A stretch of 64,000 nucleotides of DNA from Zonotrichia leucophrys gambelii (Eukaryota; Chordata; Aves; Passeriformes; Passerellidae): positions 8,246,001 through 8,310,000 of the forward strand of contig NC_088175.1 of the NCBI RefSeq assembly GCF_028769735.1, given 5' to 3'. A model generated the notes under the pieces. It did no database searches. It was not told the origin of the DNA and worked only from the letters and a program-made list of their open reading frames with translations. Of this stretch, positions 48,951 through 61,300 are shown piece by piece. Within the stretch, counting starts at the first letter, position 1. Each line of letters starts with the position of its first letter. The position numbers and the translations under genes are program-made.

Positions 48951-49946
48951 TACAATTGGGTTTGCATGGCCAGGTTTTTGAAAGCAGGGGGGGGCTACAA
49001 GAGTGGCTTTGGTGAGAAGCTGCTGGAAGCTTCCCCCATGTCCAGAAGAAGCAATGCCAGCTTTTCCAGGACAGATGTGCTGCTGGCCAGGGCTGGGCCC
49101 ATCACAAATGGCAACAACTCTGTGATAACATATTAAAGAAGAAAGAAAAAAAGGTATTGAGCAGATGTTATTGTGGCCAGACAACACCAGAGTGAGAATA
49201 GGTGAGAGGAGAAACTCTGCAGACGCCAAGGTCAGTGGAGAAGGAATGGGAGGAAGGCTGTAGGTGCTGTAGGTGCTTCCCTTGCAGACCATGGAGGTCC
49301 ATGGGGATGCAGAGATCCACCTGCATCCTCCCTGGAGGAGACCCATGGTGGAGCAGGTGAGTGCCTGAGAGCAGGCTGTGACCCTGTTGGGTGGCCTGTG
49401 CTGGATTAGGCTCCTGACTCAGACCTGCAGACTTGTGGAGATAGGAGCCCACCGGACCAGGTTTCCTGGTAGGATTTCCAACCGTGTGAGGGCTCACACT
49501 GGAGCAGCCTGTGCCTGAAGGACTGCATCCTACTGAAGAGTGATCCATATTGCAGCAGTTTGTGGAGAACTGTGTCCCATGGGAGAGACCCCATGTTGGA
49601 GCAGGGGAAGGACTCCTCTCCCTGGGCAGCAGCAGAGGCAATGTTGATAAACTGACCCCAACCCCCATTCCCTGGGCTGGGGAGGAGGTAGAGCAGGGAA
49701 GGAGGGAGGGGTGGGGAGAAGGTGTTTTTAAGGCTCTACTTTATTTTTCATTATCCTGTTTGATTTTGTTTGTAATAAATTAAATTAATATCTCTAATTT
49801 AAGTCTATTTTCCCAGTGGCAATATTTGGTAAGTGATCTCTCTCCTCATCTCAACTCATGAATACTTATATTTTGTCTCCCCTGTCCAGAGGCAGAGGGG
49901 AATGATAGAGAGGCTTTGGTGGGTGTCTGGCATCCAACCCTCTACA
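48951..49946 (+). mobile_element. Solo ERVL-like avian LTR, near full length
   Basis: The element of about 1 kb is GC-richer than its AT-rich flanks. It starts near TACAATTGGGTTTGCATGG (a mutated TG start), followed by a G8 run, 'gagaagctgctggaagcttcc', and 'ctctgtgataacatatt'. A series of GGAGCAG modules follows (49342-49605). Near the 3' end come a TTTTATTTTTCATTATCCTG segment, a polyadenylation signal AATAAA (49777-49782), TAAGTCTATTTTCCC, and a 3' end CATCCAACCCTCTACA. This layout matches a common bird LTR family that carries no gene. No gag, pol or env sequence adjoins it, so it is a solo LTR. No convincing 5-bp target duplication is visible, consistent with age. Minus-strand open frames of 144-166 codons inside it are antisense artefacts. 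The left-edge fragment at 1-205 belongs to the same family. Confidence 0.85.
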
Positions 49947-50059
49947 ACTGTGTCATGAGATCATCAAAAATATAAATAAGTGAAAGTTAGAAAATTTCTA
50001 TAAGAATAAACAGTATCTCTTGAGGAAATGCATAGTCAGTTGAATGTGTTTTAAGGACC
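49947..50059. other. Spacer between LTR and mitochondrial insertion
   Basis: 113 bp of AT-rich sequence with no similarity to either neighbour that I can see. It shows that the two insertions are separate events. Confidence 0.6.
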
Positions 50060-50495
50060 ACCTATAAACATAGCTTTCAGCAAACCTAAAACAAGTGTTG
50101 AAGGTGATGCCTGCCCGGTGACTCACATTCAATGGCAGCGGTATCCAAACCATGCAAAGGCAGCGCAATCACTTGTCCCATAAATCGAGACTAGTATGAA
50201 TGGCTAAACGAGGTCTTAACTGTCTCTTACAGGCAATCGGTGAAATTGATCTCCCTGTACAAAAGCAGGGATAAACCCATAAGACGAGAAGACCCTGTGG
50301 AACTTCAAAACCAGCAACCACCTTAAAACACATACTCACCTACTGGGTTCACTGACACATAAGCTTCTGGTCTGCGTTTTTCGGTTGGGGCGACCTTGGA
50401 GCAAAACAAAACCTCCAAAAATTAGACCACAGCTCTAGACTGAGAGCAACCCCTCAACATGCTAATAGCATCCAGACCCAACACAATTGATCAAT
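50060..50495 (+). pseudogene. NUMT: nuclear copy of mitochondrial 16S rRNA, 3' half
   Basis: About 436 bp are collinear with the peptidyl-transferase (domain V) part of vertebrate mitochondrial 16S rRNA, sense on the plus strand. Markers in order are ACATAGCTTTCAGCAAACC, TGAAGGTGATGCCTGCCC, AAATCGAGACTAGTATGAAT, GGCTAAACGAGGTC, GAAATTGATCTCCCTGT, AGCAGGGATAAACCCATAAG, ACGAGAAGACCCTGTGGA, TTTTTCGGTTGGGGCGACC, CTGAGAGCAACCCCTCAAC and ACAATTGATCAAT. It departs from almost invariant rRNA positions at 50133, 50137, 50147, 50152 and 50161, so it is a decayed copy, not a functional gene. Both ends are abrupt: the rest of 16S and the neighbouring tRNAs are absent. It is avian-like in sequence; I cannot date it or name a species. 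Confidence 0.95.
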
Positions 50496-53400
50496 ATAAA
50501 CTCACTTCTAAAATATTGATTTATCTTCATCCATGGATATTTGCACTAACCAAATACACAGAAGTGTCAGAAGATGTTGTCTTTAGCTGTTCTCATTAGT
50601 AATCCATAGCTTTATATACATCTGGGTGCTGGGACACAGGACAGGGATGGAGCAGGGCCCTGCTTCCACCCACAGCCTGCTTTGGGACCTGCTGCTCTTC
50701 CACCCAGCACCTCTGAGACCAACAGCAGCCACAGCCTGTTGGGCACTGGGCAGCATGCAGAGCACCAGGCTACCCCAGGGTACCTTCCCTGAACATTTTC
50801 TCTCCCCAGCTGCCTTGTTCTACCCAGCTCTGCACAAGTAGACTGGTTCTGCTGCCAGCTCCCCTCCACTCCCCCCTCCCCAACAACCATATTGCGTAAC
50901 AGTAGGATTTTGCCCTAAGCTGTTGTGATGACTCCAGAATTTCCAGTCTTATAAGCTCTCTGTAAATTGATAAAATATTCCTCTCCTTCCCTCTGCATTT
51001 CAAAATAAACACCCTACTAACTTAGTGCAGTCTTAGGGGCAATTAAAATGAATAAATACTATAGGAATCTGATAATTTTGCAGTGAAAAATCAATACTAA
51101 AAATAATACATGTATCTTATTACTGATTGTGATACAACAGGAGCATGATATAAGAATATAAAATTGCAGATATTATTGGAAAGATTGATATCATAACAAT
51201 TTCTCATATCATATTAGAAAACAAAAAATTTAATAATGCAATGCATGCAAACCCACTAATAAGATTCAAAAATCTAGTAATATAATATTTGAAAACCTAT
51301 AAATTTGATAGGATGTGTCAGTAGTACTACAAAAATTAGCTGTAAATCTGCTGCAATAAATGCTGATCTTTTTTGTACTCCTAAAAATCCTGCCCTTTAT
51401 TTCACTATTTCCATAAGCATGTCATGTTATCAATTCATGAAAAAGAGACCAAAAATGTGTGAACTACCAGTTTACAAGTGGTCATTATTTTATTTTTTTT
51501 CTTTATGGAAGGTCTAACCAAATTTATGCTTTGTTTACCTATGTAATAACAAGTGTCATTTGAAAACCAACTACATTTAGGTTGGCTTCTCCCTTTAGCA
51601 AATTGTATTCCATCATTAAGTATTCCTTAAACCCATTCAGCTTCAAAATCTCCATTATTCTTCAAAGGCCTGAAAAAAGCAACATACTCTTGCAGTTTGT
51701 CTTCCAAAGCACTTTGTCTCACCAGCAGGAGCAAAGTGGATCCATGTCTTTAATTTTTTTTCCTTCCTCCCATCAGGTGAAGGACATAGTGGACAGGTCA
51801 AGAGGTGAGGACCAAAATTCTCATAATTTTGAAGGAGTTCAATGCAGCTACCCACCCGTAGAAGGCGTGGTTCTTTAATAATCCAGAGACGAAAATGAAC
51901 ACAGGAAAAGATCCCTGGAGACGTTAAAGAAAAGAGGCACTTGGTAAAATGTTTAGTTTCTTGGGGGAAATTATGTTCCTTTTTATCAGCTGTCTTCATC
52001 CCATTACCAAGGGAGGCCAAAGGTCCCAGCAATGATTTTGGGTCCATGCTGGCTCTGTGAATGACTAAGGAGAGAAAGGGTTTTTCACTCTGTAAGGTGG
52101 ATACACTTTTCCTGGACAATTTAATGAAAGTCAAGTCTAATCAAACCATACCTAATGTCTCTTCTGCTGCATGAAAAGGACAATAGGCAGCACATTACCT
52201 CACATCCAAAACCTGAACTCCTGTTGACTAGGTCATTGTGGCATTCCATGTCCAAAATCTGCTGGTACTAGCCAACATGACACTCACCACTGAGTATCAT
52301 GAAATGCTGTACAGAAACATCACTGCTTGCCACACAGAGTGGCGATGCTTCTGGTGGATGGTCAGGATCTCTTAACCAGGTTGTCAGGCTGTCTGGGCAT
52401 CCTTTACCTGAGGCAGGATTATTCTGATGGTAATCTCAGGTTTAGATAGCAAAACCTGGTATCAGCTGTAAACTGGTGATGCAGACTCTTCTGTGGGGCA
52501 CAGAAGAGGGACAGGAGGGACACAGCACAGGACATGGAGCAGGCAGGGCTGGTGAGATGGGGCAGTGACAAATTCTGGGGAGGGGAACAGGGCAACAGGG
52601 CAACAGGGATCTCTTGTGGTTTACCAAACACCTCAGATGGGCCAGCCTTTCCCAAGTCTTGTCCCTCAAGAGCAAAGACTTATCTCTGGCAGTCTCTTAA
52701 AAAAGTCTGGAAAGAAACAACACTCTCTAGAAATGTCATTGGAGAAGGTTAAGGGCACAGAAATGAAACACATCGCTGAGAAAAATCTCACGTACAGTAG
52801 AACAGAGAACAGCCATTTGTGAAATGGAAGTAAGTTAAAAAATGGCTAGAACACAGAACTTGCTGCCGCATCAGAACTAAAAGAAATAAAGCAAAAAAAA
52901 AGTTTGGAGGTTTCATTTTTTGCACACCTGGTATGAATATTTTTGTTATTCTTGTTTATATGAGCTAGTATTTCAAGTAGGACAATGAAAGCTGATACCA
53001 AAGTTTTCCCCATTTTTTCCTTCAGTCCCTCTTTGACATGAATATAAAGAAGTACAGTCCATGACACTGGATACCGACAGAAAGAATTAAAGGTGATATG
53101 TGGAAGTATCAACTCCCATGGCAAGGAAAAGTCAGACAGGGCCAAGGCTTTGTGATTTGCAAGGAGAACTTCAATTCAGGAGTGTGTAATGAGGGTGGTT
53201 ATTTCTCTAGCCTAGGTTCAGTTAACAGAATCTATTATTTATCAGTTTTGTCAAGTTTGAATACAGATCTGAATTTCCATGCCCATGTTTTATATGCATG
53301 TATAGCTGTATAGCTCTGCAGGTTTTTCAGCCTCCTTCCAGAGGTGCACAGGTCCAGTTATTCTCTTCAAAATCATTTGTACATTAGCAGATCAATTAGT

Positions 53401-54879
53401 TCCTCTGTTTTTTTGGTGGTTCACATACCCAGTTGCTTGTTTTGATGCTTGCAACCCTCAGTTATGTGAAAAAGCCTTACATATATTCCATCAGTGAATA
53501 TGGCTTAAGTATATTCAATCAGGACTCTTTTTTGAATTGTACCTGGCCTGCTTTTTTTCTTCTAATAAGGAATAATAAGATTTCATTTACTTCATGGCCT
53601 GGACTTCTTTGTTTTCTCACATGGATTGCCTAGAACATCTTGGAGTTTTTTATGATAAACACAGTCTTCCACAAAAACTACTCAGATATCCAACAACATT
53701 AGAAAACATGGTTTCCAGCTAAAAAACTTCCCCCCACCCCATTATATAAAAAGCTTACATTTCTTGGACATCAATTTTATCTTCAATGCCAATTTTTCAC
53801 ATTAGCAGTATGTAAAGCTATGTTTAATGATATTGTTGATCCCAGTAGTTAAGGCAATGACTAATAAATTAAAGCTATTAAAACTGACTGGATAGCTAAG
53901 GAAGAGAACAAGTTTACAGAAAAAGTTTGTGTGTCAGTCTCCCAAAAGAAATAAATTGTCATGTTTTCCTTCCTTATCTAAGAGCTGGCAAAACCACAAC
54001 TCATGCAATATCTTGGCACAATTTGATGTCTTCCCTTGAAAGAGACCTGGGATTAATGGACAAAAATAAGCTCCTAAAATGAAATAAATTGTTGAAATCC
54101 TGTAGTGAGCCTTTTCCCCTTCACGTTCATGCTGAAGCTCTTGGCAGACCAGCAGAGAAAGGAGTGATGCATTCAAACTAGAGGAGGCCTCTTTGTAGCG
54201 GAAACAAGTGTGAGTCCTGCAATTTCCACAATCATGCTAATAAATCAAAGGCATTTCTTATTGATACTTTTGCATAATGTATTGCTTATATTTTGGTGTG
54301 CTACGGTTTCAAATAGCAAGTTCTTTTGGGATATGGTCCCTTTTCTCATTGTGTTTGTTGAGTACCAACCACACTTTATGAAATCAGCAAAAGCACAGGC
54401 TTAGGTAGGAGCAGGTATACTCACAGTATACTCAGTAAGACTAGGCCAGGATCCTTTTGCCCCATTTTGTTTTAATAAAGGATCAGGCCCACAAGAGCAC
54501 TGTTTGGTCTGGCAGCACAATTGCATGGTTACTTATTCTTTAATGGAGATATCCATTTCTATTACTACTCAATCACTTCAACGGCCTCCCACAGAAAAAT
54601 CCAATATAACTGGGCACAGAATGATAACTTGTCTAAGGCATTTTTAAGCCAACCCAAAGGAATATACAGCAGAGGTAAAATGTTACACTGAAAATGTATA
54701 TGTTGGTTTTAAAATGTTTTAACAAGACAAAAACAGTTTTTAAGATCTATATGTGTTGGGGTTTTGTTTTTAAATTATTTTTTTAAAAAGACCCTTTCTG
54801 TGGGAGTATATCATATCTCACCATAATCCAAGTGGTCTCAGCCCTGTTAAATACTGTAGGGCTTTGCTGTGAGGTGCAG
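50496..54879. other. Unannotated stretch with a GC-richer patch at the start
   Basis: The segment 50620-50885 is GC-richer and then returns to AT-rich sequence. It could be part of an unrecognised LTR but no ends are visible. A 159-codon minus frame at 51655-52134 has no recognisable domain. Nothing else is supported. Confidence 0.45.
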
Positions 54880-55300
54880 CAGCGAAGCAGTGAGTGTCTG
54901 TCTCCAAAAATCATCTGAGCCTCCTGCCCAACAGGCCATTAAAAGGACAGATGCACAGACACACACACACACAACTGCCAGGCAGAGCAAAGCCCCTGTC
55001 CCCCCCTTTCCCTTCCCTTCCCAAAGCCAGCATGTGTGACCTCTGCAGCACACCCAGCGTCTGTGGCTCAGGGCGAGGAACCTGAGTCCTCTGCCAGCCC
55101 GGGCGGTGCTGGGGCTGCTGTCGCTGCTGCCTGGCTGGGCAGCAGGCGAGCAAGGCTCCAAATCCTCCTTCTGCCTCGGTGTTTTCTTACCGAGATCCAA
55201 TCTCCTCCCTACCTCTGACAAAAACGTTTGAAGCATTTACCTTGCGCCTGCAGGATTCAAAGGATATTTGCTTGAACACGGTTTTAGATTTGTCGTCAGG
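54880..55300. promoter_or_regulatory. Small GC/CpG-enriched patch
   Basis: About a dozen CpGs (AGCGAAGC, CAGCGTCTG, CCCGGGCGGTG, TGTCGCTGCTG, GCGCCTGC and others) lie in 400 bp within CpG-poor surroundings, together with a C6-T3 pyrimidine run and a short (AC)n at 54959-54973. Open frames on both strands are proline/alanine/serine-rich and unrecognised. It could be a weak promoter, an enhancer or an unrecognised exon. Confidence 0.25.
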
Positions 55301-58300
55301 CTGAGCACTAAGTATGCTTTTTTAAGCAAAGAGTTTAATGAGAGTATCAGGCACCCTAATTTTCTGTAGCATTCTGCAGAAAATTATCTAGACATCAGAA
55401 TCATCATTATTGACCTGAAGTGGGATAATATATTTTGTTATTATTCTGTGTGTATGTATGTCAGTAACTGCTCGTAATATCACTTCAAGCATACCATCAA
55501 TTCAAAGCAATTTACCTGGCATATTTCTTTGCAATCACAACTATGGGCCTCTTTGAAATAGAACAGTTTCCAAACTGTCGTACAAAAAGTTCCCATAAGG
55601 AAAAATATTTAAAAAGGGGAAAAAAAAAAAAGGGGGTTATTGTTTCAGAATTCAGAAGAGAAGCTAATTCTTAAAAAAAAAAGAATTGAAATGTTTGATG
55701 TATTAAATTTTTTATTATTTATTATTACTATTGTTATAAGGGATAATCTGGTTTTGGCAGGCTCTCCTTTAGTCATAAAAGCCTTTACATTTTACACATC
55801 CCAATCAACAGCTTGAACATTTGCAGCACTTGGTTTTTAAGCCCCTCTCATTGTTCTTGTGAGATGATGGGAACAGGACATATGCTTTATTTTTTTCTCA
55901 AAGAGAGAGAGAGAGAAATATTTCCTTTATGACCTCCAAATATGTTAAACATAATTCAGCATGATCTACAATTTCAGTCCAAAATAGTTAGATGCTTCAG
56001 GTCAGAACGCAAAATCTTTCACAGAACAGTGGGAGTTCTGCACAAATGGTTCTCTTTGTGGCCCTTCATTCCCAGTGATCCCACTGAAAGGATACTCACT
56101 CACCCTCCCTGATTGGCCTTAGCTGAATCTATACTGTCTGTATAGATTGTAGAAAACTCATCCTATGAATGAATAATGCCTTTTATCAAGGGTCATCTTT
56201 AAAATGTCCTAGCATTTCAGATTCTGAAATTCAACCAACGCAGGACAAGATCCTGGGACCTGTAAGTGCCAGTAACTCAAGTTTTAATTGATCCTTAATT
56301 TCAAAAAGTGCAGAACTAAATGCTAGATTATTTTTAAAATGTAGCAGATTGGGTACTAGATATGTATAACACCTTTCTCTTTCTGTGGACTGATAAGGTT
56401 TTATCTTCTGTCTAAATATCAGCATTTGAGTACTGGGCTTTCCTGCTAATCTGACAGTACCAGAATGGATAAGGGATGTGTAGCCTTTGCAAAACTCAGC
56501 TTAATTTACCTCACCCTGGAGCATGTCATAGGCAAGTGACTCACAAGAGCCCCTCAGTGCCCAGCTCCATCCACCACTGATTCCAGTAAACACAGATCTT
56601 CTTTTTCCTGGAGCTTTGCAGTGCCCACAGTGTCTGTGGTAGCTGTGCTCAGGAAGATTACTAGCTTGAGAAAATTTTTCCTATATCACCTTCAGGGCCA
56701 AGAGTTCAGAGGACAAATGCAGAATTAGGGCTGGAGCACAAGCTGGACACCTCCTCTGCTGTAAGGATATGTGTCACCCTTCCTCAGCAGCTGGCAGAGC
56801 TGGGGGTCTGTTCAGGTCTGTCAGCACAAGCTGAAACAAATGATGATGAAAGTAAGCAGGGTGACACTGATTGTTGTCTTCTCGATGTTGGAAATGATCT
56901 GTCTGCTCTCCCTCATGGCTTAGCTGTGTTCTGGTATTTAGTCATGGTACACAGGATCCCGTGGCTGTGATTCTTTTGAGCACCTCAGACTTCTTGTGTT
57001 TCTATTTTCTATTGCATTGCAAGAAGCAGTTGTGTAGTAAACTAGGAAACAAATATTTTGTCAGACACTTAGCAATAAAAGGAAGGATTTCAAGAACTTT
57101 GGGTTTACTTTCCAATCCAGGTGAGCACTGAAGGTAAGCGGCACTATGGATTCTCTTTGTATAATAAGGTTTGAGAGGTATTTAGACTTTTCTCTGAGAA
57201 AAGATGCAAAACGATCTCTGTTCACTGCCAGTTGTCTATTTTGACAAGCCTTAGAGAAAGCAAATATTTTTGAAACTCTATCCTTATCAAATTTAGTTGA
57301 AATTAACCATTCAATTCAAACCTGATGAGAAGAGTAGGGAAAGGATGAGAAGCCTCCAATAGTAAGTTGGTTTTTAAAATTGTCAAACAACATTACAGTC
57401 TGCTGCTACAAAAGACTGTTAAAAAGTGTAAAAACCTGTTATATCTTATTAAGTGCATCAATGAAGAGTGGCCAAGGGTTGTGCTGCCCAGCACCACACT
57501 GGGGTTGACATATCCCAAAGGAAGGCAATTTTAGGAGCTTCTGTACAGTGCTACAGGGGGAAGTATATGGAATCTGAAATCTATGTGGTGTTTCTCTTTG
57601 CCCTGTTTGGTGACATGTCTGTAATAGTTGGTGCTCTCTGTCCAGAAAATGTGTACACAAGATACAGTTACTCCTACACAGGGAGGAAAAGAGAACCTGG
57701 TTTCCCTGTGCTGGCAAAAGATACCTTTATATCCTTTGTACAAAAGGTGTAGTATGCAGCCATAATTTCAGGAAGTGAAATTATAGTCTACGGACCTTTT
57801 GTAGGTACTTCCTCAGAGTCATACTCTAAATTGCCAAAAAATCAATTATTTTCCAAGAGAATACAACTTCTTGGTCTCTGCATTGACCACAAATATATGT
57901 TGATCTTTGACAGTGACATTTTATCCAAAGGAGAAAGATGTAGCTATCAAACAGAAGCTAACACAAAACTATACTTTTGAGTCCTTTTTTAAAAAAACTT
58001 ATTATTTTTTAAAAGGACAATTTACCAGAGAGTGCCCCAAGTTTCCCTTTGCACCATTTTTCATAAAGCCAAGTTTCCCAATGGGTGCGTTAATCATGTG
58101 TTTTACACGCTGTCATATCACATAACATTTTGAGTTTGACTTAACCTGGTGTGATATGTCACAATCCTACAGTATGTGTGCCCCAGGGAACTTTAAATCA
58201 GTTTGCTGAAAAACACAATTAGACCCACAGTGAATTGAGTTTTCGTTAAAACTGTGCACGCACTCAAACCCAAATATTTTTTTCTAGGAAACAGCACATA

Positions 58301-61300
58301 TTGCCTGTGAAAATATTGGTATCCCATAAAGCCTTTAAAGTTTTCAAAGAAAATTAAAAAGAATATTTTTAAATTTGGTAAAATTACTTGTATGCTGTGC
58401 AATTTGATATCTGCAACTATTCTTCCCATATATAGGAGTTACACTGATTTTTTTGTGCAGCTCCAAAACAATATCAAAAGTGGCTCTGGAATATTTACTT
58501 AGATTGCTTTATCATGCCCTGTTGCTCTGGTTATGGTATACTTGAGAAAAACCTATGGGCAAATACTTAAAAAAAAGGACCTGAAAGTCAAGAAGGTTTT
58601 GAGAAGAACTAAAGAAAAAGGAAGTACTTATAATAAACACCATGTCCCAATTCTTGCTTTCTAAAAGTTGCATATTGCACTTATTTTTTAGCTGATCAGG
58701 AAGTGCCTCACCATTGTTTTGTGCAGTCAGACTTCAATGGCCTGATACTGTCTTGTGGGTTGTTTGATTGACCTTCTTGGGTTGCTTTGGCTTGTGTCTA
58801 AAATGGATGGGTTTTCTCCCAAAACCATTTTAAAATCATCTGCAGACCTGAACTCTTTATTTCAATATATAAATTGGGCAACAGTAGTATGTCATTAAAG
58901 GAATTTGATCATTCCAAACATTAATACCAATTTTAAAAGGTAGTCATAAATTGCTTTTTCATAGTATTTATTCTGCTGTGGTTTGGATCTCTAATGATGC
59001 TTCTCACATTTTTATTTTCTATCACAGGTTGCTGATGTATGATTGACAATACACTTAAACAGGTTAAAAGATTTCCATTGCCTGTGGAAATTGTATTTTT
59101 AAACACAAGGTGCTACTCTAATCAGGAAGAGACAGATCTTTGTGTCAAAATTCATTTTACTGGGGTACTTATTTTTTACATGAAATGGGATGTATGATGG
59201 TGTGAAATAGTAATAATGAAAAAAAGACTAACAAGACAACATACTGCCTAAGCATGTGGCCAGGTTTAACAGTATGTATTTTGACACACATGTAAATACA
59301 GGCAGAAGAAAACAAACACGTCTTTTTCACTGTATATGATAGATAGATAAATTCTAAGGGGAAATGACACATTTTGTTATTCATTAACATCCAGTGATCC
59401 TTTCATGCAACACCCTGGAGGCTGAATGCAGTGGCAGCATAAAAAGGTATACACCCACCAGTACTTGGCATCAGGCATCAAGCAGTTTGCTGGAAAAGAG
59501 CTGGCATATATTCCTTGATAATATGTCTCATAGGTTTGTTAGATGGCAGTACACTGAAGTGTCTGACCAGTAAATGACATACCAAAATGCTGACATTTAA
59601 CCATGTGTGCCTGTTTCCAGTCACACAACTTTTCCCCAACTTCTATTCATTTTCTGCTTGGAATGGTTGAAGTCCATGCTGACAACAAGCTGAGACTAAG
59701 CAAACTGCAAATACGTTTCATATGTGTTATGAAAGACAAACATAAAATTTTGCAAGGTAAGTGTGGAGCAGAGAATTGTGTTACACTCTTACAAATGAGA
59801 TTAGAACTTATTGAAAATTACAGGCATAACAATTGATTTTTATTTGATAAATAGAAAGTATAAATATAAAAATGGTGAAACCTCAATTGTAGAACCAGAC
59901 ATCTGCCTCCAAACAGAACATCTTATTTGTGCAATGAAAAGGAGCAGGAGGGTGAAATGCCTTTGTCATGTTCCTTTGAAAGAGTTTGTGTCCTTGGCTG
60001 TGGAGAAACTGTGTGCAAAGAAAAACAGAGAGAGGTACTAATTGCATGTGCAGGCAAAAATTGCTGTAATATAGCATTTGGATGACAATTTAGCCAAAAA
60101 GTGTTCCAGTTAGGAATGAAGAAATTTTTCTATCCAAATGTTTTAAGCGAACTAGGACTTCATGCAGTCCTTGTAACTAAACAGGCAATGAAACCTTCAA
60201 TAAAGATGCTAAAAATAATAAAAAAATAAAAAAGGAAAATGAAGATTGGTATATAAAGTTTCATACCATATTGTTAAGGCAAGTGCTCTTATTTAATCAT
60301 TCCCAAAGTGTGGACATAATTCTTAAATCTGAAAACCATTTTTGCAGAATATTTTTACTCCAAATATCTTTATGGAAGGAGGCAGAGTTGTCAAAGCACA
60401 GTCCCTGTAAGGAAGAATATTAGAATGGTAAAAGAAAGAAAATGGATGGGAAAGACCTGTAGTGAGCCTTGCAAGGGGACACAGAGAACTGAACTTGAGA
60501 TACATCATATTTATAAACCACTACAATATTAATTGATTCTTCATGAAGATATAACTAAAATTTCTGTGAGTGCATCTTTCTAGAAATTCATGAAAGGCAC
60601 TAGCTCACATCTGAACTGGTGGCTAGTCTCTGGGGTTTTTAATGAGAGGAAATTATAAGAATTGTAATGAAAAAAACCCACTATGTTTTTGCCATAAAAA
60701 AGTTAAACCTTGATTATAAAATGCTATCAAACTTATTTCAGGAATATTACTAGCAGATATTTAATTTCTGTGCCATTTGTGGTCAAAATGTTCAGTGCTA
60801 CCCTTCATTTTTGTTTACTCACAACTCTAAGTGCCATTGACTGAAAACCAACTTTGGAACTGACATTGGGTTTCATGCAGAAGCACCTGCTTGCATTCCT
60901 GTGCAAACCTGTAAAGAAACCTTTTGTAAATGGAAAAGAAAGTTGCCTTTGTCTACTGCATGGCACAGACAGGCACTTTGAGCTAAAAACCTCAGCTTGT
61001 TCCAGTGCAGCCTGACTCTGAAATGGCTGTCCTAAAAGTTTACCTGAATGGCATCTTTGCAGGCAAACTTCTTTTCCTTCTTGCCTGTAGTATATAGATG
61101 CCTCTGAGTAGGAACTTAACACTTCAATAATGAAGGGCTCTGCCCTTTCAAAGCCATGCTTTCTGCTCGAAATTTGCTTTCCCCCACATGTGACATGCAA
61201 AAGGACATTGGAAGGGATTGATGAGCCCAGCCGTTGTCAGTCACAAGTGACATCATTTGGGGGTAATATTTAGAAGATTAGTAACATCTGCTTTTTTAAA

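Noticed and set aside
48912..49668. Minus-strand open frames of 144 and 166 codons
   Set aside because: They lie antisense inside an LTR that carries no gene and have no recognisable domain.
50620..50885. GC-rich patch after the NUMT considered as another LTR
   Set aside because: No TG...CA ends, target duplication or family similarity could be seen.
51655..52134. Minus-strand open frame of 159 codons
   Set aside because: No domain, signal peptide or splice context recognised; composition looks like translated non-coding DNA.
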